NCBI RefSeq assembly: GCF_001426435.1
Contig: NZ_LMER01000018.1
Coordinates: 189-64,188, forward strand
Reading direction: 5' to 3'
Length of the DNA: 64,000 nt
Source of the DNA: Angustibacter sp. Root456
Lineage (GTDB): Bacteria; Actinomycetota; Actinomycetes; Actinomycetales; Angustibacteraceae
Shown: positions 38,242-46,659 of the stretch, piece after piece
How the letters are laid out: each line of letters opens with the position of its first letter
Numbering within the stretch: the first letter of the stretch is position 1
The notes under the pieces: model-generated
What the model was told of the DNA's origin: nothing
The model's database searches: none
The model's input: the letters and a program-made list of their open reading frames with translations, nothing else
Position numbers and translations under genes: made by a program

Positions 38242-39012
38242 TCAGCTCCCGAAGGGGAACCTCGGCGTGTCCTGCTGCTGCGGCTGACCCTGGCGCTCGG
38301 AGTCCGAGCCGCCAGTGAACCCGCCGCCCCGCGTCGGCAGCGGCGTGACCTCGGCCGACGAGCCCCCGGACCCGCTCTGGGCGTTGTCGGGCCCCGAGCC
38401 ACCCACGGATGCCTTGGTCTCGAGCTGCTTGAGCTGGTCCTCCAGGTAGGCCTTCAGGCGGCTGCGGTACTCGCGCTCGAACTGCCGCAGCTGCTCGACC
38501 TTGCGCTGCAGCACCTGCCGCTGCTCCTCGAGGTCGCCCAGCGTCTCGCGCTGCTTCTGCTCGGCCTCGCGCACGAGCCGAGCGGCGTGCTCCTGCGCCT
38601 CGCCGACGATCTTCTGCCGCTCGGCCTTGCCCGCCTCGACGTGCTCGTCGTGGAGCTTCTGGGCGAGCGCGAGCATGCCGGCAGCGCTCTCAGGACCGCT
38701 CGACGCCGCAGCCGGCGCGGGCTGCGCAGCGGCGGGAGCCGGAACGGGAGCGGGAGCCGGGGCAGGGGCAGCGACCGGAGCGGGCGTGGGGGCCTGCTCC
38801 TGGCGGCGGGCCCCGCCGCCACGCGACAACTCGGCCACGCGGCTCTCGCACGCGCTGAGCTTCGCGCGCAGCTCGTCGTTCTCGGCGTTGAGGCGTCGCA
38901 GCTCGGCGACGACCTCGTCGAGGAACTCGTCGACCTCTTCCTCGTCGTAGCCCTGACGGAACTTCGTCGGGCTGAAGCGCTTGTTGACAACTTCCTCGGG
39001 GTTCAGCGGCAT
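38242..39012 (-). CDS. wag31: DivIVA/Wag31 polar growth scaffold
   Basis: Cytoplasmic coiled-coil protein that marks curved membrane and directs polar wall growth. The 256-aa product has the N-terminal DivIVA membrane-binding motif (residues 1-25, with RFSPTKFRQGYDEEEVDEFL), a first coiled coil to about residue 62, a proline/alanine-rich linker (about 72-105), a second coiled coil (about 110-190) and a disordered glycine/serine tail. This two-coil layout with a long Pro/Ala linker is that of actinobacterial Wag31. ATG at 39012 with GAGAGG upstream. Confidence 0.95.
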   Translation of the reverse strand: MPLNPEEVVNKRFSPTKFRQGYDEEEVDEFLDEVVAELRRLNAENDELRAKLSACESRVAELSRGGGARRQEQAPTPAPVAAPAPAPAPVPAPAAAQPAPAAASSGPESAAGMLALAQKLHDEHVEAGKAERQKIVGEAQEHAARLVREAEQKQRETLGDLEEQRQVLQRKVEQLRQFEREYRSRLKAYLEDQLKQLETKASVGGSGPDNAQSGSGGSSAEVTPLPTRGGGFTGGSDSERQGQPQQQDTPRFPFGS

Positions 39013-39175
39013 GTGGTCACCTCTCGGTGTCTGGGGTCGCCCGGCACACGGTAGCGAATCTGCAGGTAGGAGGTCACTTCGACTCCATCACGCGATCCTC
39101 CTCACCGCCTGTCGAGCACGGGCGGGACGCACCCGGGGTGACGAGCTGCGGTCATGGCGGACGTCGGCGCCGGCC
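39013..39175. promoter_or_regulatory. wag31 upstream region
   Basis: A TACCGT on the minus strand near 39048-39053, with GTGACC 18 bases before it, is a candidate wag31 promoter. A perfect AGGAGG (39097-39102) precedes a five-codon ORF ending 39074 (GTG ATG GAG TCG AAG TGA), which could be a leader ORF or chance. No hairpin separates yggT from wag31. Confidence 0.35.
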
Positions 39176-39454
39176 TCACGACAGCAGCTGCATCAGCAGC
39201 AGGGTCACGATGAACAGGATCATGAAGGCCAGGTCGATGGCCACCTGGCCGATGCGCAACGGCGGCACCGCGCGACGCAGGAGCCGCAGCGGCGGATCGG
39301 TCACGGTGTAGATCGCCTCGGCGATCACCAGGACGACGCCGCGGGGACGCCACGCGCGGGCGAAGACCTGGATCCAGTCCAGGACCAGGCGGCCGATGAG
39401 CAGAATGAAGAAGGCCAGGACCACCAGGTAGAGGACCGACCGGACGACGTGCAC
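39176..39454 (-). CDS. YggT-family membrane protein
   Basis: A 92-aa protein with two hydrophobic helices (about residues 5-25 and 68-90) separated by a loop containing DPPLRLLRRAVPP, the YggT hallmark. Between sepF and wag31 it is thought to take part in division or membrane organisation; role not established. GTG start, four bases after the sepF stop. Confidence 0.9.
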   Translation of the reverse strand: MHVVRSVLYLVVLAFFILLIGRLVLDWIQVFARAWRPRGVVLVIAEAIYTVTDPPLRLLRRAVPPLRIGQVAIDLAFMILFIVTLLLMQLLS

Positions 39455-39458
39455 GCCG

Positions 39459-39956
39459 TCAGCTCTGGTTGAACAGGCCCGAGGTGTTCACGGGCTCCTT
39501 GTCCTCCGCGGTCACCTCGACGTGCGCGGGCGACAGGAGGAACACCTTGCTCGTCACGCGCTCGATGGCGCCGTGCAGCCCGAAAACCAGCCCCGCCGCG
39601 AAGTCGACCAGACGCTTGGCGTCGGCGTCGTCCATGTCAGAGAGGTTCATGATCACCGGGATGCCCTCGCGGAAGGCCTCGCCGATCGTCTTGGCCTCGT
39701 TGTAGGTGCGCGGGTGGATCGTCGTGATGCGGCGCAGGTCGGCCTCCGGGGACGCGCTGCGCACGACGCCGACGGCGCGCGATGGCAGCTGGGTGACCTG
39801 GGCGTGGCCCGGGCGGTGTGCCGGCGTCTCGGCGCGAGGGACCTCCGGACGGTGCGACGGCTGGTCGTCGTAGTCGTCGTACATCTCGTCGTCGTACTGG
39901 TCGTCGTCCTCGGCCAGCCCGAGGTACACCATGGTCTTGCGCAGCGCACCTGCCAT
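39459..39956 (-). CDS. sepF: SepF cell-division protein
   Basis: Membrane anchor for FtsZ in bacteria without FtsA. The 165-aa product has an N-terminal amphipathic helix (MAGALRKTMVYLGLA), an acidic linker rich in DDQYDDEMYDDYDD, and the C-terminal SepF domain (IHPRTYNEAKTIGEAF, VIMNLSDMDDADAKRLVDF, FLLSPAHVEV). ATG at 39956 with GGAGGAG eight bases upstream. A TAACGT overlapping the yggS stop may be its own -10. Confidence 0.96.
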   Translation of the reverse strand: MAGALRKTMVYLGLAEDDDQYDDEMYDDYDDQPSHRPEVPRAETPAHRPGHAQVTQLPSRAVGVVRSASPEADLRRITTIHPRTYNEAKTIGEAFREGIPVIMNLSDMDDADAKRLVDFAAGLVFGLHGAIERVTSKVFLLSPAHVEVTAEDKEPVNTSGLFNQS

Positions 39957-40015
39957 CGCCAGCTCCTCCGTGTCGTCAGTGGACGCCCCACGCGCCCGTG
40001 TGACGCCTTCGGACG

Positions 40016-40744
40016 TTACCGGAGTGACGGACGTGATCCGAGGACCGCGCTGCCGACACGCAGGTGTGTCGCGCCGCAGGCCACGGCGTCCTCGAGGTCG
40101 GTGCTCATGCCCGCCGACATCCACGTGGCATCCGGCACGCGCTCGCGCAGCACGGCAGCGGCAGCGGCGAGCCGGGTGAACGCCTCGCGCGCGGGCGCGC
40201 CGAGCGGAGCCACCCCCATCACCCCGCGCAGCGTCAGGCCGTCCGCGGCCTGCACCTGCTCGGCCAGCTCCAGCACCTGCGAGGGCGCCGCGCCGCCGCG
40301 GCCGGTCGCCTTGCCGCTGGGATCGAGGTCGAGCTGGAGCAGCACGGCGAGCTCGCGCCCGGCGGCGACGGTGCCGCGGCTCAGCGCGGTCACCAGAGCG
40401 GGGCGGTCGACCGAGTGCACGACGTCGGCGTAACGCGCCACTGACGCGGCCTTGTTGCGCTGGAGCTGACCGACGAAGTGCCAGCGCAGGTCTGCGGCAC
40501 CCGGCCGAGCGCTGTCGAGCACGGCCTGCACCTTCGCGCGGGCTTCCTGGTCGCGGTTCTCGGCCACGTCGCGCACGCCCAAGCCGACCAGGCGCACGAC
40601 GTCGTCCGCCGGGAAGGTCTTGGTGACCGCGACGAGCGTGACCTCGCCCGCGTCACGGCCGGCGGCAGCGCAGGCGCGCGCGATGCGCTCGCGCACGGCA
40701 GCCAGGTTGCGCTCGAGCTCCTGGGTCCGCGCGTCGAGGCTCAC
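40016..40744 (-). CDS. YggS-type PLP homeostasis protein
   Basis: PLP-binding alanine-racemase-fold protein that maintains the pyridoxal phosphate pool (PLPBP family). The 242-aa product has the PLP lysine in TLVAVTKTFPAD (about residue 42), GENRDQEA-like block (VAENRDQEARAK) and HFVGQLQRNK, and ends with the family STDLEDAVACGATHLRVGSAVLG. GTG start overlaps the pgeF stop (GTGA). Confidence 0.95.
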   Translation of the reverse strand: MSLDARTQELERNLAAVRERIARACAAAGRDAGEVTLVAVTKTFPADDVVRLVGLGVRDVAENRDQEARAKVQAVLDSARPGAADLRWHFVGQLQRNKAASVARYADVVHSVDRPALVTALSRGTVAAGRELAVLLQLDLDPSGKATGRGGAAPSQVLELAEQVQAADGLTLRGVMGVAPLGAPAREAFTRLAAAAAVLRERVPDATWMSAGMSTDLEDAVACGATHLRVGSAVLGSRPSLR

Positions 40745-41490
40745 GCGGCGTCCTGCAGCCAGGCCAGTCCCGCGAACCGGCCGGTGAGGCCGTCACGCCG
40801 GTAGGAGTACAACCGGTCGGACTCGACCGTGCAGCCCGGCAGCTGGCGGACGGCGACGTCGAGCTCGGCCAGCTGGGCCAGCACGCCGGCGGCGACGTCG
40901 ATCGCGGGCCGGCCGTCCCAGGTGAGCGAGCGAGTCTCCGGGCGGCGGGCGGCGACGTCCTCTCGCATGTCGAGGGGCACCTCGTAGCAGCGCGGGCACA
41001 CCGACGGCCCGAGCCGCGCGAGGAGGTCGCGGGCGCCGAGGTCGCGCATCGCCGCGATCGCCTCCCCCACCACGCCGGCCACCATGCCGGGGCGCCCGGC
41101 GTGGGCGACGCCGACCACTCCCTGCTCGGGGTCGGCCAGCAGGACGGGCACGCAGTCGGCGACGAGCACCATCAGCGCCGTCCCCGGGCGGTCGGTGACC
41201 AGGGCGTCGGCCACGGGCGGGTCGGCGCACGGACCGCTCACCTGCACGACGTCGCGCCCATGCACCTGCTCGGCCACCACCAGCGCGTCGGGGGGCAGCG
41301 CCAGCGCGGCGCACAGCCGCTGCCGGTTCGTCGCCACGTGCGCGGGGTCGTCGTCGACGTGGGTCGCCAGGTTGAGGCCGCCGCCCACCGTCCCCGCCCA
41401 CGGCCCGGTGCTGACGCCGCCCTCGCGGTCGGTGAGCGCCAGGCGCACGCCCCCGGCGGCACCGGGCAGGGACTGGCTCCAGGCGATCAC
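40741..41490 (-). CDS. PgeF/YfiH family purine nucleoside phosphorylase or peptidoglycan editing factor
   Basis: The 249-aa product belongs to the YfiH/LACC1 family, shown in different members to act on purine nucleosides or to correct mis-incorporated wall residues. Zinc ligands are visible: His in AEQVHGRDVV, Cys in VADCVPVLLAD and His in GVAHAGRPGMVAG. GTG start at 41490; CACAAT ends six bases before it, suggesting a leaderless transcript, in agreement with the hairpin that separates it from ftsZ. Confidence 0.9.
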   Translation of the reverse strand: MIAWSQSLPGAAGGVRLALTDREGGVSTGPWAGTVGGGLNLATHVDDDPAHVATNRQRLCAALALPPDALVVAEQVHGRDVVQVSGPCADPPVADALVTDRPGTALMVLVADCVPVLLADPEQGVVGVAHAGRPGMVAGVVGEAIAAMRDLGARDLLARLGPSVCPRCYEVPLDMREDVAARRPETRSLTWDGRPAIDVAAGVLAQLAELDVAVRQLPGCTVESDRLYSYRRDGLTGRFAGLAWLQDAA

Positions 41491-41530
41491 CGCTGCATTG
41501 TGTCGCACGTCGTCGCGGCGGCGCCGGACG

Positions 41531-41571
41531 GACGACGGCCCGCCGCGCAGGTCGCGCAGCGGGCCGTCGTC
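41531..41571. terminator. ftsZ terminator hairpin
   Basis: GACGACGGCCCGC (41531-41543) and GCGGGCCGTCGTC (41559-41571) form a perfect 13-bp stem, extended by four further pairs. It follows the ftsZ stop by 11 bases. No T-tract. Confidence 0.75.
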
Positions 41572-41582
41572 GGCGGTGCGGG

Positions 41583-42929
41583 TTACTTGAGGAAGTCCGG
41601 CACGTCGAGCTCGTCGTCGGTGTCGTCGAACACCACCGAGCGCGGCGCGCGGGCACGCACCGGCTCGAGCGACTCGGGCACCACGACCGGCTCCTCGCGC
41701 CGCACGGGCTGCTCGGAGCGTGCGGGCTGGTCGGTCCACTCCGACGACGCCCTCGCGGGCTCGGGCACCGGCGGGTTCGCGGGCACGGGCGTCGGCGTGG
41801 CCGACGTGGCGCCGACCGGCGAGTACGGCCGCTGGCTCACGCCGTTCGGCACGGACGACGTCGAGCCGCTGGACGGCGCCGGCGCGCTCACGTGGCCGGT
41901 GGACTGCCCGGCGGCTGCCGCAGCCCGGGGGGAGGCGCCGGTGATCTGGCCCAGTGCCCGCTCGTCCTGGCGCCGGGTCGGCACGCCGCCGTCGAAACCG
42001 GCCGCGATCACGGTCACGCGCACCTCGTCGCCGAGAGCGTCATCGATCACGGCGCCGAAGATGATGTTGGCCTCGGGGTGCGCGGCCTCCTGCACCAGGC
42101 GGGCCGCCTCGTTGATCTCGAACAGGCCCAGGTCGGACCCACCCTGGATCGACAGCAGCACGCCGTACGCGCCGTCGATGCTCGCCTCGAGCAGGGGTGA
42201 GGAGATCGCGAGCTCGGCGGCCTGGACGGCGCGGTCCTCACCGCGGGCCGAGCCGATGCCCATGAGCGCGCTGCCGGCCCCCTGCATCACCGACTTGACG
42301 TCGGCGAAGTCGAGGTTGATCAGGCCGGGGGTCGTGATCAGGTCGGTGATGCCCTGCACACCCGAGAGCAGCACCTGGTCGGCGCTGCGGAAGGCGTCGA
42401 GCATGCTGACCGCGCGGTCGCTGATCGACAGCAGCCGGTCGTTCGGGATGACGATGAGGGTGTCGACCTCGTCGCGCAGGGCCGCGATGCCGGTCTCGGC
42501 GCTGTTGGCGCGACGGCGTCCCTCGAAGGTGAACGGGCGTGTGACGACGCCGATCGTCAGGGCGCCGAGCGAGCGGGCGATCTTCGCGACGACCGGCGCA
42601 CCACCGGTGCCGGTGCCGCCACCCTCACCGGCGGTGACGAAGACCATGTCGGCTCCGCGCAGGACCTCCTCGATCTCCTCCATGTGGTCCTCGGCGGCCC
42701 TCTTGCCGACCTCGGGGTCGGCGCCGGCGCCGAGGCCGCGGGTGAGCTCTCGGCCGACGTCGAGCTTGACGTCGGCGTCTGACATCAGCAGGGCCTGCGC
42801 GTCGGTGTTGATGGCGATGAACTCCACGCCCTTCAGACCGACGTCGATCATCCGGTTGATGGCGTTGACGCCGCCGCCGCCGATACCGACGACCTTGATC
42901 ACGGCCAGGTAGTTCTGCGGTGCTGCCAC
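41583..42929 (-). CDS. ftsZ: Cell-division GTPase FtsZ
   Basis: Tubulin homologue that forms the Z ring. The 448-aa product has the [10 protein letters not shown] block, the tubulin signature [10 protein letters not shown] near residue 107, the catalytic T7 loop [11 protein letters not shown], a long variable linker (about residues 320-435) and the C-terminal binding tail [14 protein letters not shown] start with GAGAGG eight bases upstream. It stands as its own transcription unit, bounded by hairpins at 41531-41571 and 43272-43306. Confidence 0.98.
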   Translation of the reverse strand: MAAPQNYLAVIKVVGIGGGGVNAINRMIDVGLKGVEFIAINTDAQALLMSDADVKLDVGRELTRGLGAGADPEVGKRAAEDHMEEIEEVLRGADMVFVTAGEGGGTGTGGAPVVAKIARSLGALTIGVVTRPFTFEGRRRANSAETGIAALRDEVDTLIVIPNDRLLSISDRAVSMLDAFRSADQVLLSGVQGITDLITTPGLINLDFADVKSVMQGAGSALMGIGSARGEDRAVQAAELAISSPLLEASIDGAYGVLLSIQGGSDLGLFEINEAARLVQEAAHPEANIIFGAVIDDALGDEVRVTVIAAGFDGGVPTRRQDERALGQITGASPRAAAAAGQSTGHVSAPAPSSGSTSSVPNGVSQRPYSPVGATSATPTPVPANPPVPEPARASSEWTDQPARSEQPVRREEPVVVPESLEPVRARAPRSVVFDDTDDELDVPDFLK

Positions 42930-42944
42930 GTCGAGTGCCTCTCG

Positions 42945-43046
42945 CTGGGGTGGTGCTGGGGCTGGGGTGGTGCTGGGGCCGGGGTGGTGCTGGGGCCGGG
43001 GTGGTGCTGGGGCTGGAGTGGTGCTGGGGCTGGAGTGGTGCTGAGC
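42945..43046. repeat. 17-bp tandem repeat, six copies, in the ftsZ leader
   Basis: Units of CTGGGGTGGTGCTGGGG (plus strand; small C/T and G/A changes) at 42945, 42962, 42979, 42996, 43013 and 43030. In the ftsZ mRNA this is a C-rich, structure-poor tract of about 100 nt ending just before the Shine-Dalgarno site. The last unit is slightly degenerate. Confidence 0.95.
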
Positions 43047-43063
43047 CGTGTCGCTCGACCCTG

Positions 43064-43094
43064 ACCCTCAAGTTGAGGGTTATAGTTATGTCAA
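43064..43094 (-). promoter_or_regulatory. ftsZ promoter region with CCCTCAA inverted repeat
   Basis: A 17-base inverted repeat (ACCCTCAA, one base, TTGAGGGT; 43064-43080) abuts TATAAC (43079-43084) and TTGACA (43089-43094) on the minus strand. The two hexamers are only 4 bases apart and so cannot be -35 and -10 of one promoter. It is the only A/T-rich stretch in the gap, and the palindrome is a likely operator. Confidence 0.5.
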
Positions 43095-43271
43095 CTACGT
43101 CTGGCGCAGACGCTAAGTGCGCGAGCGGTGAGTCACAACGACCACACCCGGCGTGTCGGCAGACCCGTGGCAATCCCCCGCCAATCCCCGGCCATCCCTG
43201 GCCCGCAACCGCGTCGAGGCCGTCGTCCGAACGCACTGGGGAAGATCACTGCACTCGCGCTGTGCGACTGG

Positions 43272-43306
43272 GGCACCCTGCTGCACTAGGAGTGCAGCAG
43301 GGTGCC
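43272..43306. terminator. Terminator between ftsQ and ftsZ
   Basis: Perfect 16-bp stem (GGCACCCTGCTGCACT with its complement) around an AGG loop, 52 bases past the ftsQ stop. Ends the mraZ-ftsQ unit. Confidence 0.8.
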
Positions 43307-43358
43307 ACCGCGCCAACTCACGGGAGAGGTCTGGAGGGGTGGGAGAGGTCGAGAGGGG

Positions 43359-44105
43359 TCAGCGCAGGACGGGCGTGTGCGGCGAGCTGACGTCGTAGAC
43401 CTTGGCCTGCTGGCGGCTCAGCGCCTGCAGCACCTGGGCCTTCAGCGGGGTGTTGGCGGCGCTCCCCCACACGACGGTGGCTCCGCGCCAGCGCATCCGG
43501 ACGTCGTCCGGAGTGCTCGCGCTGACCTGGCTCACGTTGGCGCGCAAGGGTTCTGGCAGCCCGTCGAGCACCGTCAGCGTCGCCGCGAGCGCATCGCGGC
43601 CAGCGGCTCCGACAGGCACCCGCAGCACCGGCAGGCCCGACGGCGCCTGCCGCACCGTCGCGAACGGCACGCCGTCGGCGTCGACGAGCCGCAACCCCCC
43701 ACCGGGCTGCGGTACGGCTGCCACGGCCACCCGCGGCCGGACGACGACCCGCAGGGTCCACGGCCACGCCCGCTGCACGCGCACGGACGCCACGTAGGGC
43801 AGCTGCGAGACCTCACGCCTCACCGCGCTCGCGTCGGCACGAGGAAGCGGTGTGCCTCGCTGCGTGGCGGCGAGGTCGCGCACCTGCGCCGCCTGGGCGC
43901 CCGTGAGACCACGTACCTCGACGTGGCGCACGTCGAGCAGGGGCCCGAACCACGACACCGCGGCCAGCAGCACCACCACCGTGGCCAGGGCGAACGCCAC
44001 GAGCGCTGGGCGCCGGGCCCGCCAGCGCGCCGCGCGCGCTCGCGCCTCGAACCGGGCCGAGGCGGCCGAGACCGGTTCGCGCACCCGCGTCGAGCGCGTG
44101 CTCAC
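43359..44105 (-). CDS. ftsQ: FtsQ/DivIB division protein
   Basis: Bitopic divisome protein that links FtsL/FtsB to the ring. The 248-aa product has a basic cytoplasmic tail (residues 1-33), one membrane helix (about 34-54), a POTRA domain opening with VRHVEVRGLTGAQAAQV, and a beta domain with RVQRAWPWTLRVVVRPR. GTG start overlaps the murC stop (GTGA). Confidence 0.95.
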   Translation of the reverse strand: MSTRSTRVREPVSAASARFEARARAARWRARRPALVAFALATVVVLLAAVSWFGPLLDVRHVEVRGLTGAQAAQVRDLAATQRGTPLPRADASAVRREVSQLPYVASVRVQRAWPWTLRVVVRPRVAVAAVPQPGGGLRLVDADGVPFATVRQAPSGLPVLRVPVGAAGRDALAATLTVLDGLPEPLRANVSQVSASTPDDVRMRWRGATVVWGSAANTPLKAQVLQALSRQQAKVYDVSSPHTPVLR

Positions 44106-45529
44106 CGCTGCGTGCCCTCGTCGAGCCGGGCCAGCACCTCGTCCGGCAGCATCGTGACGTCACCGGCGCCGACCGTGAGCAGCAGGTCGCCAGGCCGCAC
44201 CCGCGCCAGCACGGCGTCCGTCACGGCCGACCACGACGGCACGAACGCGACCCGCTCGGGAGGCAGCGGCACGGCATCGGCCACCAGCTGGCCCGACACC
44301 CCGGGCAAGGGATCCTCGCGCGCGGCGTAGACGTCCATGACGACGACCTCGTCCGCCAGTCCCAGCGCGCGGCCGAAGGGCTCGGCGAAGTCCCGCGTGC
44401 GCGAGTACAGGTGCGGCTGGAACACCACCACGACCCGACCCCCGCCCGCCACCTGGCGGGCGGTCTCGAGGGCTGCCAGCACCTTGCCGGGGTTGTGCGC
44501 GTAGTCGTCGAAGACCCGCACGCCACCGGCCGTGCCGCGCGCCTCGAACCGCCGCCGCGTGCCGGAGAACACCTCGATCGCCGCGAGCGCCGCCTCGGCC
44601 GGTTGCCCCAGCGCCACCATCGCGGTGTAGGCGGCCAGGGCGTTGAGGGCGTTGTGCCGGCCCGGCACGCGCACGGTCGCGCGGCCGACCGTCCGGCCGT
44701 GGTCGACGACGGTGAACGACGACCCCGCGCCCACCAGGCGCAGGTCGTCGAGGCGCACGTCGGCTCCCGCGTCGGCGCCGTACGTGGTGACCGCGATGCC
44801 TTCGGCGGCCGCACGCTCGGCGAGGCGCGCGGAGCCCTCGTCGTCGGCGCAGGCGACGAGCCGGCCCCCGGGACGGATGCTGCGCGCGAACTGCAGGAAG
44901 CCCTCGTCGACGCCTGCAGCCGTGCCGTAGTAGTCGAGGTGGTCGGGCTGCACGTTGGTCACCACGGCCACCTGCGGCCGGTAGACGACGAAGGTGCCGT
45001 CGCTCTCGTCCGCCTCCAGCACGAAGACGTCGCCACTGCCGAAGTGGGCGTTCGTGCCGCTCTCGGTGAGCTCGCCGCCGATGGAGAACGACGGATCGGC
45101 GCCGCAGTGCTGCAGCATGACGGTGAGCATCGACGTCGTGGTGGTCTTGCCGTTGGTGCCGGCGACGGCCGCCACCTGACGACCGGCGCTGACCGCGGCG
45201 AGGGCCTGCGAGCGGTGCAGCACCAGCAGGCCGAGCTCGCGCGCCCGGGCCAGCTCGGGGTTGGTCGGCCGCACGGCGGACGACGCCACGACGGCGCGGG
45301 CCCCCTCGACGTGCGCGGCGTCGTGACCCACGTCCACCCGCGCGCCCTCGGCTCGAAGCGCGGTGAGCAGCAGCGACTCCTTGGCGTCGCTGCCACTGAC
45401 CTGCAGCCCCATCGCCAGCATGATCCGGGCGATGCCGGACATGCCCGCGCCGCCGATGCCGATGAAGTGCACGGGTGACAGCTCGGCCGCCGGGGGCAGC
45501 TCGAGGTCGAGGTCGACGGTGGCCCTCAC
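44102..45529 (-). CDS. murC: UDP-N-acetylmuramate-L-alanine ligase
   Basis: First amino-acid ligase of peptidoglycan stem synthesis. The 475-aa product has HFIGIGGAGMSGIA (nucleotide fold), the ATP loop [12 protein letters not shown] near residue 122, EADESDG and FDDYAHNP. GTG at 45529 overlaps the murG stop (GTGA). Confidence 0.97.
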   Translation of the reverse strand: MRATVDLDLELPPAAELSPVHFIGIGGAGMSGIARIMLAMGLQVSGSDAKESLLLTALRAEGARVDVGHDAAHVEGARAVVASSAVRPTNPELARARELGLLVLHRSQALAAVSAGRQVAAVAGTNGKTTTTSMLTVMLQHCGADPSFSIGGELTESGTNAHFGSGDVFVLEADESDGTFVVYRPQVAVVTNVQPDHLDYYGTAAGVDEGFLQFARSIRPGGRLVACADDEGSARLAERAAAEGIAVTTYGADAGADVRLDDLRLVGAGSSFTVVDHGRTVGRATVRVPGRHNALNALAAYTAMVALGQPAEAALAAIEVFSGTRRRFEARGTAGGVRVFDDYAHNPGKVLAALETARQVAGGGRVVVVFQPHLYSRTRDFAEPFGRALGLADEVVVMDVYAAREDPLPGVSGQLVADAVPLPPERVAFVPSWSAVTDAVLARVRPGDLLLTVGAGDVTMLPDEVLARLDEGTQR

Positions 45530-46659
45530 GACGGCACCCGGCGACCCTCGACGGCGGCCTCGACGAGGTCGGCGAGCCGCTCGTCCGCGTCGGGCACCAC
45601 GAAGCGCGCCGCCGCCTCGCCCATGGCGCGCAGCGCGGCGGCGTCCTGCAGCAGGGGCACGAGCACCTCGCGCACCCAGCCGGCTGTGCAGTCGGCGTCG
45701 TCGACCAGCAGGCCGCCACCGGCCGCGACCACCGGTTCGGCGTTGAGCCGCTGCTCGCCGTTGCCCACGGGCAGCGGGACGTAGGCGGCGGGCAGTCCCA
45801 CGGTGGCGAGCTCGCACACCGTGTTGGCGCCGGCCCGGCACACGACGAGGTCGGCCGCGGCGTAGGCCTGCTCCATGGCGTCGACGTAGGGCACGACGAC
45901 GTACGGCGGCACGTCGTCGCCCGCTCCCCCGGCGCTCTGCCGCACCTCGACCTGCTTGCCCGTGCCGCTGACGTGCAGCACCTGCGCGCCGGCCGCGCGC
46001 AGGTCGGGCGCCGCCTCGCCGAAGGTGTCGTTGAGCCGCTGGGCCCCGAGCGACCCACCCGTGACGAGCACGGTGGTGCGGTCGAGGTCGAGCCCGAAGT
46101 GCTCGCGGGCGAGCAGACGCCGGGCCAGGCGCTCGGCGTCGTCGGCGCGAGCGAGGTCGCTGATCTCGTGCCGCAGCGGGACGCCGGTCTGCACCGCGTG
46201 CGGCAGCGGCGTGTGCGGGAACGTGGTGGCGACGTACGGCGTGAGCCGGGCGCCGAGGCGGTTGGCCAGGCCGGGCAGCGGGTTGGCCTCGTGGATCACG
46301 ATGGGTGTGCCCCGACGGCGGGCCGCGAGGTAGGCCGGCGGGCAGACGTAGCCCCCGAACCCGACGACGACGTCGGCCTCCGCGGCGTCGAGTGCAGCAC
46401 CCGCCGCACGCACGGCCTCGCGCAGCCGACCGCCGATCCGCAGGAGGTCCGGCCCGGGCCGGCGCGGCATCGGCACCTTCGGCAGCTGCACGAGCTCGTA
46501 GCCGCGCGCCGGCACGAGCCGGGCCTCCAGACCCTCCGCGGTGCCCAGGACGGTGATGCGTGTGGCCGGGTCGCGCCGACGCAGACAGTCGGCGAGCGCG
46601 AGCAGGGGCGTCACGTGACCGGCCGAACCGCCACCGGCCAGCACGACCGAGATCGTCAC
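45526..46659 (-). CDS. murG: Lipid II-forming GlcNAc transferase MurG
   Basis: Adds GlcNAc to lipid I on the inner membrane face. The 377-aa GT-B enzyme has the N-terminal glycine loop LAGGGSAGHVTPLLALA, the acceptor-side GFGGYVCPPAYLA and, in the C-domain, VTGGSLGAQRLN and CRAGANTVCELA. GTG start overlaps the ftsW stop. Confidence 0.97.
   Translation of the reverse strand: MTISVVLAGGGSAGHVTPLLALADCLRRRDPATRITVLGTAEGLEARLVPARGYELVQLPKVPMPRRPGPDLLRIGGRLREAVRAAGAALDAAEADVVVGFGGYVCPPAYLAARRRGTPIVIHEANPLPGLANRLGARLTPYVATTFPHTPLPHAVQTGVPLRHEISDLARADDAERLARRLLAREHFGLDLDRTTVLVTGGSLGAQRLNDTFGEAAPDLRAAGAQVLHVSGTGKQVEVRQSAGGAGDDVPPYVVVPYVDAMEQAYAAADLVVCRAGANTVCELATVGLPAAYVPLPVGNGEQRLNAEPVVAAGGGLLVDDADCTAGWVREVLVPLLQDAAALRAMGEAAARFVVPDADERLADLVEAAVEGRRVPS

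Larger units (their letters stand above)
42930..43358. other. ftsQ-ftsZ intergenic region
   Basis: 429 bases without a gene. It holds, in transcript order (minus strand), the terminator after ftsQ, about 170 bases with nothing recognisable, the palindromic promoter region (43064-43094) and the 17-bp repeat tract. Such a long, terminator-containing gap lets ftsZ be expressed independently of the upstream wall genes. Confidence 0.7.

Noticed and set aside
43064-43094. TTGACA and TATAAC as one ftsZ promoter
   Set aside because: The hexamers are only 4 bases apart; neither has a correctly spaced partner, so I did not call a single promoter.
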